DNA from: a virus
IMG/VR virus record: IMGVR_UViG_3300009151_000103
Span: 1-49,518 of that record
Reading direction: 5' to 3' (one strand)
DNA: 49,518 nucleotides
The translations under genes and the position numbers were made by a program. The first letter of the stretch is position 1. Every line of letters starts with the position of its first letter. Below the pieces are notes generated by a model. It saw nothing but the letters and a program-made list of their open reading frames with translations, searched no databases and was not told the DNA's origin. Of the stretch, positions 8,028 through 16,920 are shown in pieces.

Positions 8028-8627
8028 ATGAACTTAGACAAATTAAAAGGCCACATTCCTGATTCAGTTATTTCTCAAATACCAGGAATTCAAGAGAAAT
8101 TTGAAATCAATACTCCATTAAGATTGGCTCACTTCTTGGCACAATGCGGTCACGAATCAGGCGGTTTTAAACTAGTACAGGAGAATTTAAACTACGGCGC
8201 TAAAGGTTTGGTAGGTATTTTTAAGAAGTACTTTCCTGACGAAGCAAAAGCCTTATTATACGAAAGAAAACCAGAAAAGATAGCCAATTTGGTTTACGGC
8301 GGCAGAATGGGTAACGGCGCAGAAGCAACTGGAGACGGTTGGAAATTTCATGGTCGTGGATTTATTCAATTAACAGGTCACGATAACTACAAAGCGTTCT
8401 CTGCTGAAATAAACGAAGACTGCGTAGCTAACCCTGATTTGGTCGCTACAAAATATCCTTTGGCATCAGCTGCTTGGTTTTTCCATAAAAATGGCTTGCA
8501 CAAATTGGCTGACGCCGGAGCTACAGACGCTGCAGTTACTTCAATCACAAAGAGAGTAAACGGTGGAACTATTGGTTTAGAAGATAGAATTAAACACTTT
8601 AAAGAGTATCATACTTTATTAGCATAA
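8028..8627 (+). CDS. Glycoside hydrolase family 19 endolysin (lysozyme/chitinase-like)
   Basis: 199 aa, a whole single-domain GH19 enzyme. HESGGF at 42-47 carries the expected catalytic glutamate (E43). Further family marks are the NYGAKGL segment, the GDGWKFHGRGFIQLTG core, and a C-terminal VNGGTIGLEDR segment. It should cut peptidoglycan glycan strands at lysis. There is no signal peptide, so export would need a holin, and no holin is obvious nearby. Its stop overlaps the next start (TAATG). A virion-associated role is possible because its neighbours look like packaged proteins, but lysis is the simplest reading. Confidence 0.9.
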   Translation: MNLDKLKGHIPDSVISQIPGIQEKFEINTPLRLAHFLAQCGHESGGFKLVQENLNYGAKGLVGIFKKYFPDEAKALLYERKPEKIANLVYGGRMGNGAEATGDGWKFHGRGFIQLTGHDNYKAFSAEINEDCVANPDLVATKYPLASAAWFFHKNGLHKLADAGATDAAVTSITKRVNGGTIGLEDRIKHFKEYHTLLA

Positions 8628-10636
8628 TGAATAAGGACCTAGACATATTAAAAGCAATTCTTTTGGAAGCTGACGAAGATACAAAAGAAACAGAAGATAC
8701 AGAAACTACGGATTCTGAAGTAACTGACGCGAATGCAAAAGCGGACAAACCTGACTCTTCGTTCGATAAAGATCCAATGGGATTTATTCTTAAGAAGTAT
8801 CACTCTCTAAACATTTTATTAGAAGAGTTAATGACTCCTGCTTTTAGAGAATATGTTACGGCTATATTCATACAAGCTCCAAAACCAACTACATTTAAAG
8901 TAGTTTTACACAATAGTCAATTTTTCTATTTGACTTACATGGGAGATAACACTTACGAAGCAGTTATCGCCGGTAAAAGACATTACCTATCTAGTATTGG
9001 TGAGAAAGAAAGAGCGATGAAAGGCATCAGTAGATTATTACAACAAGGAAGTCCTTTAAAAACAAAAGGACCTGATGGAGCTGAACAAGGAACTAGACCC
9101 GAAGGCGAAGACGATGGCAGTTTAAGCGGCGGAAATAATAACGGAGGCGGAGATCAAACAGGTGGAGGATCAACAGAAGCGCCAGCAGAAACTGAACCCG
9201 CAGAAGAGGAAAACGAGCCAATAAAAGAATCAATCATACTAAGAGCTTTGCTTAAAGAAGCGGTGACTCCTGATTTGTTGAAGGCAATTCAAAAAGCACT
9301 TTCAGATGCTAAATATAAAGTATCAATAGAGAATAAAGGCAGTAGAGGACAAGTGTTAAGAACTAATTTTGAAACTTCAAAGAATGTTCAAGCTTTAATT
9401 GAAAAAGCGCTAGGTAAATTATTGCCTAAAGACGCTTTTAAAGTACAAGAATTTCAAAAAAACCAAGGAGAATCCAAATCAGGCACTTATCCTACTTATA
9501 AAGTACAACTAACTAAACCTGTACAAGGCTATAAAAAAGGAGAAACAGTTTTTATAGTAAGTACAGTAAAAGAAGGAGCTTCTACAAAAACAAAAGCACT
9601 AACTCCAGTTAAATTGGGGCTTACTAGCGGTAAATTTAAAAATGCGACCTCATTAGCTAACACGATTAAAAAAAATGTACCTAATGTTACTAATGATAAA
9701 TCGCTTAAAGAACTATTAGATAGTTTAGTTGATGACGTATTAAAAGGCGCAGCTAAAGGTAAATTTGCAGACACTGCTGAAATTACTAAATTCGATCAAG
9801 AAATACCATTAAGCGAAAGAACTAGAAAGGCACTTACTAAAGTTAGTCCACAAGACGTTGGAATGGTTGGATCAGATTTTGGTGAATGTTTAGGAGCAAT
9901 TGCTTTATTAAAAAGTGTAGTCAACGCTGGATCTGGAATTGTATTTCCCGCTGCTGAAGCCAATCCTTTAGCAGATTTTCAATTAGACGGATTTAACGTA
10001 TCGGCAAAATACAACAAAGGCGGAGCAGCAACTATAACAGACACAGTAAAAAATATTAAGCCTGAACAACTTACCACACCAGGACAAAAATCGTTATACA
10101 AATTACTTACGACTATTATACGTGAAGATGGAGTTCAAGGTCCTCTAAGTATTGCAAAAGCATTAAAATTAGACGGAATGGATAAACTCTCTCAAATTAT
10201 AAAAGTCCCAGTTCAAAATATAGATGCACAATCTATAAACGATTATGTTAATAAGATTTTAAAAACAGCAACTACTGACGAACAAAAAGATGCCATCATA
10301 AAAAAGAAATTTGTGCCTTTCTTTGCCGCTATTAAAAAAGCTCCTGGTTTTCCTATAAGATGGAGAGACATATCTCCTAAAGCTTATTATGGAGTAATTA
10401 CTTCTCCATTGGTTAATTACGTAGCTGCTTCCCTAAACTCTAGTAAAGTTTATAAAAAAGCCTTAACCGATATAATGAGCAAATCAGAAGTTAAACAATT
10501 ATATTTAACAATGAACGTTAAACAGAATACTGCTAGATTTAATTTAAAGAGCTTCTCTTCTTCTGAATTTGAATTTGAATCTTCATTGTCAATATACAAT
10601 CCAAAAAATAAGAGGTTGGCCTTTAGAATGCTTTAG
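8627..10636 (+). CDS. Large conserved phage protein, possible packaged or structural protein
   Basis: 669 aa. The N terminus, LDILKAILLEADED (residues 5-18), resembles the neighbours' targeting-like segment and is followed by an acidic stretch. Residues 45-150 (DPMGFILKKYHSLN, then APKPTTFKVVLHN) match a conserved marine-phage protein. A Gly-rich acidic linker follows (about 150-200), then a second segment, IILRALLKEAV at 203-213, and a long C-terminal domain. Within that domain FGECLGAIAL, a DFQLDGF segment and SAKYNKGG could be the acidic and lysine positions of a PD-(D/E)xK-like nuclease, but the fit is loose and I do not assert it. Function unknown. Confidence 0.65.
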   Translation: MNKDLDILKAILLEADEDTKETEDTETTDSEVTDANAKADKPDSSFDKDPMGFILKKYHSLNILLEELMTPAFREYVTAIFIQAPKPTTFKVVLHNSQFFYLTYMGDNTYEAVIAGKRHYLSSIGEKERAMKGISRLLQQGSPLKTKGPDGAEQGTRPEGEDDGSLSGGNNNGGGDQTGGGSTEAPAETEPAEEENEPIKESIILRALLKEAVTPDLLKAIQKALSDAKYKVSIENKGSRGQVLRTNFETSKNVQALIEKALGKLLPKDAFKVQEFQKNQGESKSGTYPTYKVQLTKPVQGYKKGETVFIVSTVKEGASTKTKALTPVKLGLTSGKFKNATSLANTIKKNVPNVTNDKSLKELLDSLVDDVLKGAAKGKFADTAEITKFDQEIPLSERTRKALTKVSPQDVGMVGSDFGECLGAIALLKSVVNAGSGIVFPAAEANPLADFQLDGFNVSAKYNKGGAATITDTVKNIKPEQLTTPGQKSLYKLLTTIIREDGVQGPLSIAKALKLDGMDKLSQIIKVPVQNIDAQSINDYVNKILKTATTDEQKDAIIKKKFVPFFAAIKKAPGFPIRWRDISPKAYYGVITSPLVNYVAASLNSSKVYKKALTDIMSKSEVKQLYLTMNVKQNTARFNLKSFSSSEFEFESSLSIYNPKNKRLAFRML

Positions 10637-10698
10637 TATTGCACTATCACCATAGACTTTAGTTAAAAAGTATCAAGAAATTTTATTAAATTGGTTAT

Positions 10699-10923
10699 AT
10701 GAAAAAGACTATTCACAGAGTTATGAAAACACCGGATGGCATTACGATCCATCTTATTCAAGAACCCGGAAGAAACCCAAGACCTCACAATTTAACTGGC
10801 CCCGCAATGATTTATCCAGACGGGAGACAGGAATACTATATAAACGGGTTAAAATTAAACGCATCTCAATTCGTGTCATCAACTAAGAAGTACGTTCCCA
10901 AGCCTGAGGAAGAAGAAGCTTAG
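10699..10923 (+). CDS. Small conserved phage protein
   Basis: 74 aa. TGPAMIYPDGRQEYYINGL at residues 34-52 is a compact beta-hairpin-like motif found in small phage hypothetical proteins; the C terminus is charged (PKPEEEEA). The 62-nt upstream gap is A/T-rich and contains AATTTTAT near 10678, a poor match to the ATATTTAT signal. No function can be assigned. Confidence 0.6.
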   Translation: MKKTIHRVMKTPDGITIHLIQEPGRNPRPHNLTGPAMIYPDGRQEYYINGLKLNASQFVSSTKKYVPKPEEEEA

Positions 10924-10927
10924 TGAC

Positions 10928-10935
10928 ATATTTAT
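10928..10935 (+). promoter_or_regulatory. ATATTTAT motif, candidate late promoter
   Basis: Exact octamer 16 nt before the ATG at 10952, in the short gap after the upstream stop. Confidence 0.5.
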
Positions 10936-10951
10936 TAGAAAAACAAAAATC

Positions 10952-11647
10952 ATGGTAAAATTAGCAACAAGAGCAATTATAGCCTTAGTCTGTATTATAG
11001 GAGTTTGGCTTATTTTCAAGCAATTTGAAGGCGAAAGATTTCAAACAGTAGCTTACGAACAAAAAATAGATTCTTTAGGTGTGGAAATAAAAGGTCTTCA
11101 CCAACAAAACGATAGCTTAGAAACCACTATCACTGATGAAGAGTACAAGAATCAAGCGTTAACAGTAAAAGCAAACATTTTAAAAGACAACTTAAAAAAC
11201 TTAAAAGAAGACAATTCTAAGTTAAAAGCCGCTGCAGCATACCATCCTCATCAAGTGGATAGTTTCTTCGTAGACAGATACAAAGATCAATATCAAGTAC
11301 AAACTAAAGACACAACTCATTTACCAATTCCAGTATCAAAAGCTGTTGTTGTTGACTTAATTGATTTCGACAGAACAAAAAATATCGTTTTAAATCAAGA
11401 CAGTTTAATTACAAACCTAGAATCTACAGTAACCGGTAAAGACAAAATTATCGTTACATTAAGAACTAAAGAAGGCAACTACGAATCAATCATTCAAAAG
11501 CAAGTTCAACAACAAGACAATTACAAAATTATTGTTGAAGGTTTAAAGGGCGATTTAAAGAAGTCCGATTTAAAAATGAAGAGGAATAAAATTGAAAAGT
11601 TTGTTATGGGTGCCCTTATCATAGGTCTCGTAGTAACGCATAAATAA
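10952..11647 (+). CDS. Membrane-anchored coiled-coil protein, possible spanin
   Basis: 231 aa. A hydrophobic segment at about residues 8-25 (AIIALVCIIGVWLIF) anchors the N terminus. It is followed by heptad-like coiled coil to about residue 95, a central region, a second coiled coil (150-210), and a short hydrophobic C-terminal segment (FVMGALIIGLVV). One TM plus a periplasmic coiled coil is the layout of Rz-type inner-membrane spanins; the second C-terminal TM is unusual. ALVC is not a good lipobox, so a lipid-anchored u-spanin is unlikely. The GH19 endolysin lies 2.3 kb upstream, consistent with a lysis role but not proof. The stop overlaps the terminase start. Confidence 0.6.
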   Translation: MVKLATRAIIALVCIIGVWLIFKQFEGERFQTVAYEQKIDSLGVEIKGLHQQNDSLETTITDEEYKNQALTVKANILKDNLKNLKEDNSKLKAAAAYHPHQVDSFFVDRYKDQYQVQTKDTTHLPIPVSKAVVVDLIDFDRTKNIVLNQDSLITNLESTVTGKDKIIVTLRTKEGNYESIIQKQVQQQDNYKIIVEGLKGDLKKSDLKMKRNKIEKFVMGALIIGLVVTHK

Positions 11648-13248
11648 TGTCAGATAATCAAATCGATATAAAAGAGAGGATCAAGCACGAGTTTATAACT
11701 TGTTCTAAAGATCCTGTGTATTTCATGAAGAAGTACTACATGATTCAACACCCACAAAGGGGAAGACTTCTATTCGATCTTTATCCGTTTCAAGAAAAAG
11801 TTTTAACATTATTTCAAAAGTACCCGGAATCCATAATCAATAAGTCAAGACAGTTAGGTATCTCTACTCTAGTATCCGCTTACTCCTTGTGGTTAATGAT
11901 ATTTTCAAAAGATAAGAACGTTCTTGTAATTGCGACAAAGCAAGATACAGCAAAGAACATAGTTACAAAAGTTAGGTTTGCTTACGATAATCTTCCTAAC
12001 TGGATGAAGATTGGAGCAGCAGCAACTTCTAATAACGCATTAAGTTTAAGACTAACAAACGGTTCTCAAATCAAAGCAGTATCGGCGGCAGGTGACGCAG
12101 GTCGTTCTGAAGCCGTATCTTTACTAGTGATTGATGAGGCCGCGTTTATCGATAACATTGAAACAATTTACACTGCGGCTAAGATGACCTTGGCTACCGG
12201 TGGTGGATGTATAGCTTTATCTACTCCTAACGGTGTTGGTAACTGGTTCCACAAATCTTACACGGACGCACAATTACAAAAGAATAGTTTTTTACCTATT
12301 TCGTTACCTTGGAGTGTTCACCCTGAAAGAGCGCAAGACTGGAGAGATAAACAAGACATGGATTTGGGAATTAGAATGGCTGCTCAAGAGTGCGATTGTG
12401 ACTTTGCAACTTCAGGTAATACCGTAATTCCTCCGGAAATTTTAACTTGGTACGAGGCAAATATGATATCCGAACCTATCAATAGAGAAGGTCAGGAAAA
12501 AGCACTTTGGATTTGGGAATATCCAAAACCAATGAGTTACTATATGGTAGTTGCCGACGTAGCGAGAGGAGACAGTTTGGACTACTCTGCTTATCATGTT
12601 ATAGATACAGAGACACTAACGCAAGTAGCTGAATTTAAAGCTCAGACAGATACCAGAGTGTACGCCAACGAATTGATAGCGATAGCAACTAGATACAATC
12701 AAGCCTTATTGGTTATTGAAAACGCAAATATAGGTTGGGACGTAGTTCAGGGAGTGGTTGAGAGTGGTTACAGCAATATTCATTTTAGTCACAGATCGGA
12801 CAATTCTGGAGACTTTGATAATTATCTAAACGTACACTATGGAAACTCTACCCTAGTGCCAGGATTCACAATGAGTACTAAGGTAAGGCCTTCAGTACTA
12901 GAAAAGATGCGAGATTTTATAGAAAACAAAACGGTAACTATAAGATCGATTAGATTATTAGAGGAGCTTCGCGTATTTATATGGAAGAATGGTAAGCAAC
13001 AGGCCATGTCAGGCTACAACGATGACTTGGTAATGGCTTTTGCAATAGGAATGTATTTGAGAGAGACATCTCTGAGGTTCAAAAGGACCGCTCAGAGTTT
13101 GACCGAAGCCTCTTTAAACTCTTACACAAAAGTTGGAGACGATAGTCCAATGTACCAGTCCTATACCAATTATGGTAACAATCCATGGCAGCAAGAGATT
13201 GCGACGCCAATGGGAAAAACAAATGAAGATTTAACTTGGCTTTTATAA
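11647..13248 (+). CDS. 17: Terminase large subunit (gp17-like)
   Basis: 533 aa. It packages DNA into the prohead using an N-terminal ATPase and a C-terminal RNase H-like nuclease. ATPase: Walker A region NKSRQLGIST at 65-74, Walker B LLVIDEAA at 159-166, coupling motif LSTPNG at 191-196. T4 has a lysine where this protein has Ile72; the lysine at 66 may serve instead, as in other terminases with a shifted Walker A lysine. Nuclease: VADVARGDS near 302, LVIENANIGWD near 358, and DDLVMAFAIG near 460 supply the three acidic positions. No small terminase gene is visible beside it. The next gene is the portal, 9 nt downstream. Confidence 0.94.
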   Translation: MSDNQIDIKERIKHEFITCSKDPVYFMKKYYMIQHPQRGRLLFDLYPFQEKVLTLFQKYPESIINKSRQLGISTLVSAYSLWLMIFSKDKNVLVIATKQDTAKNIVTKVRFAYDNLPNWMKIGAAATSNNALSLRLTNGSQIKAVSAAGDAGRSEAVSLLVIDEAAFIDNIETIYTAAKMTLATGGGCIALSTPNGVGNWFHKSYTDAQLQKNSFLPISLPWSVHPERAQDWRDKQDMDLGIRMAAQECDCDFATSGNTVIPPEILTWYEANMISEPINREGQEKALWIWEYPKPMSYYMVVADVARGDSLDYSAYHVIDTETLTQVAEFKAQTDTRVYANELIAIATRYNQALLVIENANIGWDVVQGVVESGYSNIHFSHRSDNSGDFDNYLNVHYGNSTLVPGFTMSTKVRPSVLEKMRDFIENKTVTIRSIRLLEELRVFIWKNGKQQAMSGYNDDLVMAFAIGMYLRETSLRFKRTAQSLTEASLNSYTKVGDDSPMYQSYTNYGNNPWQQEIATPMGKTNEDLTWLL

Positions 13249-13257
13249 TAACACAAT

Positions 13258-15177
13258 ATGGCAGAAAACAAACAAGACAACCTATTTTCGGCCCTTAGAA
13301 GGCTATTCTCTACCGATATCATTATTAGAGATTCGGGCGGAAAGAATTTAGACGTCATAGATACAGAACACATCCAAACATCGGGTGTGATTCAAACCAA
13401 CTCTTTAATCGATAGATTCCACAAAGTCTATACGACATCTACTGCGTACGGAGCGAATCTTAACCTAGCACAAAACTACCAATCAGCTCGTGTACAAATC
13501 TACGCTGATTACGATGCCATGGATACCGATGCCATCATTGCTTCTGCGTTAGACATTATTGCGGACGAGTGTACTTTAAAGAACGACCAAGGTCAAGTAC
13601 TCCACATTACTTCTGCTGACGAAAATATACAAAATTTACTTGAAAACTTGTTCTATTCTGTAATGAACATAGAATTTAATCTGTGGTCTTGGATTAGAAA
13701 CATGTGTAAGTACGGAGATTTCTATTTAAAATTAGAGATCGCAGAAAAGTTCGGAGTTTACAACGTAATTCCATTCTCTGCTTACAATATCGTTAGACAG
13801 GAAGGTTACAATCCAAAAAATCCAAACGAGGTTAGATTCAAATTTGATCCAAACGCGGCGTTAGGTTCCACGACAGGATTTACATCAGCGTTTAACAATC
13901 AAGATCCAGGAATTTGGTTCGATTTATACGAAATGGCTCACTTTAGATTTATTGGAGACGTTAACTATTTACCATACGGAAGATCTTATTTGGAACCGGC
14001 AAGAAAACTATTCAAGCAATATACTTTGATCGAAGATGCGATGTTGATTCATAGAATTACGCGTGCCCCAGAAAGAAGAACGTTCTACGTTAACGTGGGA
14101 GCCATCCCACCAAACGAAGTGGATAACTATATCCAACGTATGATCGGTAAGATGAAGAAGACTCCATTGATCGATGCACAAACCGGTCAATACAACATGA
14201 AGTTCAACCAACAGAACTTATTGGAAGACTTTTTTATTCCTGTTAGAGGCAACGACCAGTCAACTAGAATTGACACAGCAAAAGGTCTTGAGTACAATGC
14301 GATTGAAGACGTTCAATACTTTAGAGAGAAACTATTTGCTGCTCTAAAGATTCCTAAAGCGTTCATGGGCTACGAAAAGGACTTAACTGGTAAGGCAACT
14401 CTAGCCGCTGAAGACATTCGTTTTGCTAGAACTATCGAGAGAATCCAAAGAATCATAACCTCTGAATTGAAGAAAGTTGCGTTGGTTCACTTGTACGCAC
14501 ACGGATACACAAACGACTCAATTACTAACTTTGATATCTCTTTAACTAACCCTTCAATCATATACGATCAAGAGAGAATCGCAATGTTTAAAGAGAAAGT
14601 TGACCTTGCAAATCAAGCAATGGAAAACTCTTCTTTACCAAGAGATTACATCTGGAAGAACGTATTCCACATCTCTGAGGACGAATTTGATGAGTTAGAC
14701 GACCTTATTGTTGAAGATCAAAAGCGCAAGTTTAGATACAAACAAATAGCCGAGGAAGGAAACGATCCAGCAGAAACAGGCCAAGCATTTGGTACTCCGC
14801 ATCAGATCGCAAGTCTTTACGGAGGCAAGGGTGACGGTCCTATAGACGTTCCAGCAGGCTACGATGAGAAAAATCCTAACGAACCTATAAAGATTCCAGG
14901 AAGGCCTCAGAAGTACAAATCTACCTATGGAACTGACGAAGCTCCATTTGGAAGAAACGGAGTTTACGATATGAAATCCAACGCTGAAACTAAGGAAGAC
15001 GACTACAAAGTCAGCTTTAAAGGAGGCACAATGAACATGGAAGGAACCAAAGCTGTATACCTTCAAAACAAGTCGGCTTTAGAAAAAATGTTCGGCAAAG
15101 AAAACTCGAGAAAGACAAACCTTTTTGAACAATCCGATCTTTTAAGTGAGGATAATATAATCGAAGGCCTAGATTAA
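13258..15177 (+). CDS. 20: Portal vertex protein (gp20-like)
   Basis: 639 aa, somewhat longer than T4 gp20. It forms the dodecameric ring through which DNA is packaged and on which the neck is built. Recognisable segments include the DADAIIASALDIIADE-type helix near residue 85, the SRSYLEPARK-like stretch (here GRSYLEPARKLFKQY) near 243, RITRAPERRTFYVNVG near 270, and the FREKLFAALKIPKAFMG helix near 360. The C-terminal 100 residues are hydrophilic and variable. It directly follows the terminase gene; T4 has the tail sheath and tube genes at this spot. Confidence 0.93.
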   Translation: MAENKQDNLFSALRRLFSTDIIIRDSGGKNLDVIDTEHIQTSGVIQTNSLIDRFHKVYTTSTAYGANLNLAQNYQSARVQIYADYDAMDTDAIIASALDIIADECTLKNDQGQVLHITSADENIQNLLENLFYSVMNIEFNLWSWIRNMCKYGDFYLKLEIAEKFGVYNVIPFSAYNIVRQEGYNPKNPNEVRFKFDPNAALGSTTGFTSAFNNQDPGIWFDLYEMAHFRFIGDVNYLPYGRSYLEPARKLFKQYTLIEDAMLIHRITRAPERRTFYVNVGAIPPNEVDNYIQRMIGKMKKTPLIDAQTGQYNMKFNQQNLLEDFFIPVRGNDQSTRIDTAKGLEYNAIEDVQYFREKLFAALKIPKAFMGYEKDLTGKATLAAEDIRFARTIERIQRIITSELKKVALVHLYAHGYTNDSITNFDISLTNPSIIYDQERIAMFKEKVDLANQAMENSSLPRDYIWKNVFHISEDEFDELDDLIVEDQKRKFRYKQIAEEGNDPAETGQAFGTPHQIASLYGGKGDGPIDVPAGYDEKNPNEPIKIPGRPQKYKSTYGTDEAPFGRNGVYDMKSNAETKEDDYKVSFKGGTMNMEGTKAVYLQNKSALEKMFGKENSRKTNLFEQSDLLSEDNIIEGLD

Positions 15178-15186
15178 AATATTTAG

Positions 15187-15194
15187 ATATTTAT
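15187..15194 (+). promoter_or_regulatory. ATATTTAT motif, candidate late promoter
   Basis: Exact octamer in the 40-nt gap after the portal gene, 23 nt before the ATG at 15218. Confidence 0.5.
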
Positions 15195-15217
15195 TAGCAA
15201 GCCGATCAAACATAGCT

Positions 15218-16072
15218 ATGGCAATAAAACATTCGAAATATCGTAACACCGGTATTTTATTTGAACTTTTAGTAAGACAAACGACTTCTGACCTTTTAAA
15301 CAATCAGGACTCGTTAGCGGTTAAGATATTAAAGAAGCACTTTACCAATACTGATTTGGGAAAAGAGTATAGCTTGTACAGCACTTTTGTTACGAGCCCT
15401 AAACTTTCTGAGACTAAAGCTGAGATTCTTATTTCAACCATTTTAGAACAATATAAGAAACTAGACCACGCAAAACTAAGCAAACTTAAATACCACTTAA
15501 TAAAAGAGATAAAGAAAAACTATAAATTAGACGATTTCTTCAAAGCAAAAATAGAAAATTACAAGCCCTACGCATCAATATACACTATATTTGAATCTCA
15601 GCATAGTCCATTATCAGATACAAAACAGATCGTTTTAAACAAGATTAACCTGTTAGAACACATCACAAAAGAGTCAATTACAGATCTTCAAGCTCCTCAA
15701 TCTATTATGGAAGAGCTAATGAAAGAAGACAAAGAGATCAGGATTCTTACCTACAAAATTTTGGTGGAGAAATTCAACGATAAGTACGAAACGCTTTCTG
15801 ACAAACAAAAGAACATCCTAAAAGAATACATTTCTAGCATTTCCGATAGCTCAAATTTAAGAACTTTCTTAAATAGCAAGTTAAAAGAAATCAAAAAAGA
15901 ATTAACAGAAATCTCCGAGAATTTGGAAGACAAGGTCACAAAGATTAAAGTACAGGAGGTTTTAAAGTTCGTTAAGCCATTAAAAGAAGGCATCGCAGTT
16001 AAAGACGAGACAATCACTGGATTATTACAATACTACGATTTAATAGAAGAACTTAAAAAAGCTTCTAAATAA
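15218..16072 (+). CDS. Conserved T4-like phage protein between portal and protease genes
   Basis: 284 aa, mostly helical, Lys/Glu-rich. The N terminus, KYRNTGILFELLVRQTTSD, is a hallmark of a conserved protein found between gp20 and gp21 in marine T4-like phages. I know of no assigned function. Position suggests a part in prohead assembly or core formation. It has its own upstream ATATTTAT motif, and its stop overlaps the next start (TAATG), so it probably leads a head-assembly transcript. Confidence 0.75.
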   Translation: MAIKHSKYRNTGILFELLVRQTTSDLLNNQDSLAVKILKKHFTNTDLGKEYSLYSTFVTSPKLSETKAEILISTILEQYKKLDHAKLSKLKYHLIKEIKKNYKLDDFFKAKIENYKPYASIYTIFESQHSPLSDTKQIVLNKINLLEHITKESITDLQAPQSIMEELMKEDKEIRILTYKILVEKFNDKYETLSDKQKNILKEYISSISDSSNLRTFLNSKLKEIKKELTEISENLEDKVTKIKVQEVLKFVKPLKEGIAVKDETITGLLQYYDLIEELKKASK

Positions 16073-16773
16073 TGAAGAACTTCAACAATCAATTTGCAAC
16101 TCAGAAATTAAGATCGGAAGATAGCGTTACCGGAGGAAATGCTCCTGCAGATACCGCTGCCACTTTCAAAGCTGGAGACGGAATGCAATACGCTACTAAG
16201 AAAGCTTTCAAAAAGAAAAACGAGGTAAAAGACGTAGAGCCAAAACTAGTTGCAGGCAAAGCTAATAACTACGTAGCAAAAAAATGGGGTTGGAAACCTG
16301 CGCCTTCAATTCCTAATAGACCTTCAAAAGGCGGATTCCAATACAAGCAGATGTTTGAAGACATGGAAGAGGGCACTCTACAACCAGTGGATACTTCGAA
16401 AGACTCTTTGTCTCCAATGGAATATCAACAAGCACAACACTACGAGAACTTTAGCGAAAACGATTGGACCTTTGACGATGTATCCAAAAGATATATCAAA
16501 AAACAAACCGATACTAATGCTGCACCGGTAAATGAGGCTTTAACGTACAATAAATTTAAAAGAGAAGCGGCAACAAGATCCAACAAGGATTCTTTACACG
16601 AGGCTTTGAAATCAATAAACAAAAAGTTACACGAAATAAACAGGTTAATGGAATACTCAACCAACATGAGAATGGAATTGGAAGAGGATTATAGTCCAAG
16701 AACTGGCAAGGTTGTGAATAAGCTAGAAAAGCAACTAGCGGAAATTTACAAAAAGGTTAAAAGTTTAAAGTAA
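16072..16773 (+). CDS. Conserved head-locus phage protein, function unknown
   Basis: 233 aa. The N-terminal half is Gly/Ala/Lys-rich and probably flexible, with VAKKWGWKPAPSIPNRPSK near residues 64-82, a stretch I associate with marine-phage hypothetical proteins of this locus. The C-terminal half forms helices (residues 160-233) likely to coil. Start overlaps the upstream stop. No enzyme motif. A prohead core or internal role is plausible from location only. Confidence 0.65.
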   Translation: MKNFNNQFATQKLRSEDSVTGGNAPADTAATFKAGDGMQYATKKAFKKKNEVKDVEPKLVAGKANNYVAKKWGWKPAPSIPNRPSKGGFQYKQMFEDMEEGTLQPVDTSKDSLSPMEYQQAQHYENFSENDWTFDDVSKRYIKKQTDTNAAPVNEALTYNKFKREAATRSNKDSLHEALKSINKKLHEINRLMEYSTNMRMELEEDYSPRTGKVVNKLEKQLAEIYKKVKSLK

Positions 16774-16774
16774 C

Positions 16775-16909
16775 ATGGCAAAATTAAAGTCGTCAAACAG
16801 TGAAAAGTTGACGTTTGGTAAAAGAAAATCAGGGCAACCTGGAGGTAAAAAAAGTTATAACAAAAACAGCCCAAGACCAAAAGCATATCGCGGACAAGGC
16901 AGATCATAA
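16775..16909 (+). CDS. Small very basic conserved protein (44 aa)
   Basis: Short ORF fitting exactly between two genes: 1 nt after the upstream stop and ending at the ATATTTAT motif. It starts MAKLKSSNSEKLTFGKRK and ends AYRGQGRS, with many Lys/Arg and Gly residues. I recognise this type (KLTFGKR..., ...SYNK..., ...YRGQG) as a small protein conserved in marine T4-like phages near gp21. The position is like that of T4 gp67/gp68, but those are acidic/helical core proteins and this one is basic, so no homology is claimed. Nucleic-acid binding is possible. Confidence 0.7.
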   Translation: MAKLKSSNSEKLTFGKRKSGQPGGKKSYNKNSPRPKAYRGQGRS

Positions 16910-16916
16910 TATTTAT
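16909..16916 (+). promoter_or_regulatory. ATATTTAT motif, candidate late promoter
   Basis: Exact octamer sharing its first base with the stop codon of the 44-aa gene and leaving only 4 nt (AAGC) before the ATG at 16921. It is the second site with near-leaderless spacing. Confidence 0.5.
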
Positions 16917-16920
16917 AAGC

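Noticed and set aside
11839-11871. Inactive terminase ATPase
   Set aside because: Loss of the usual lysine is offset by K66, and all other ATPase and nuclease motifs are intact.
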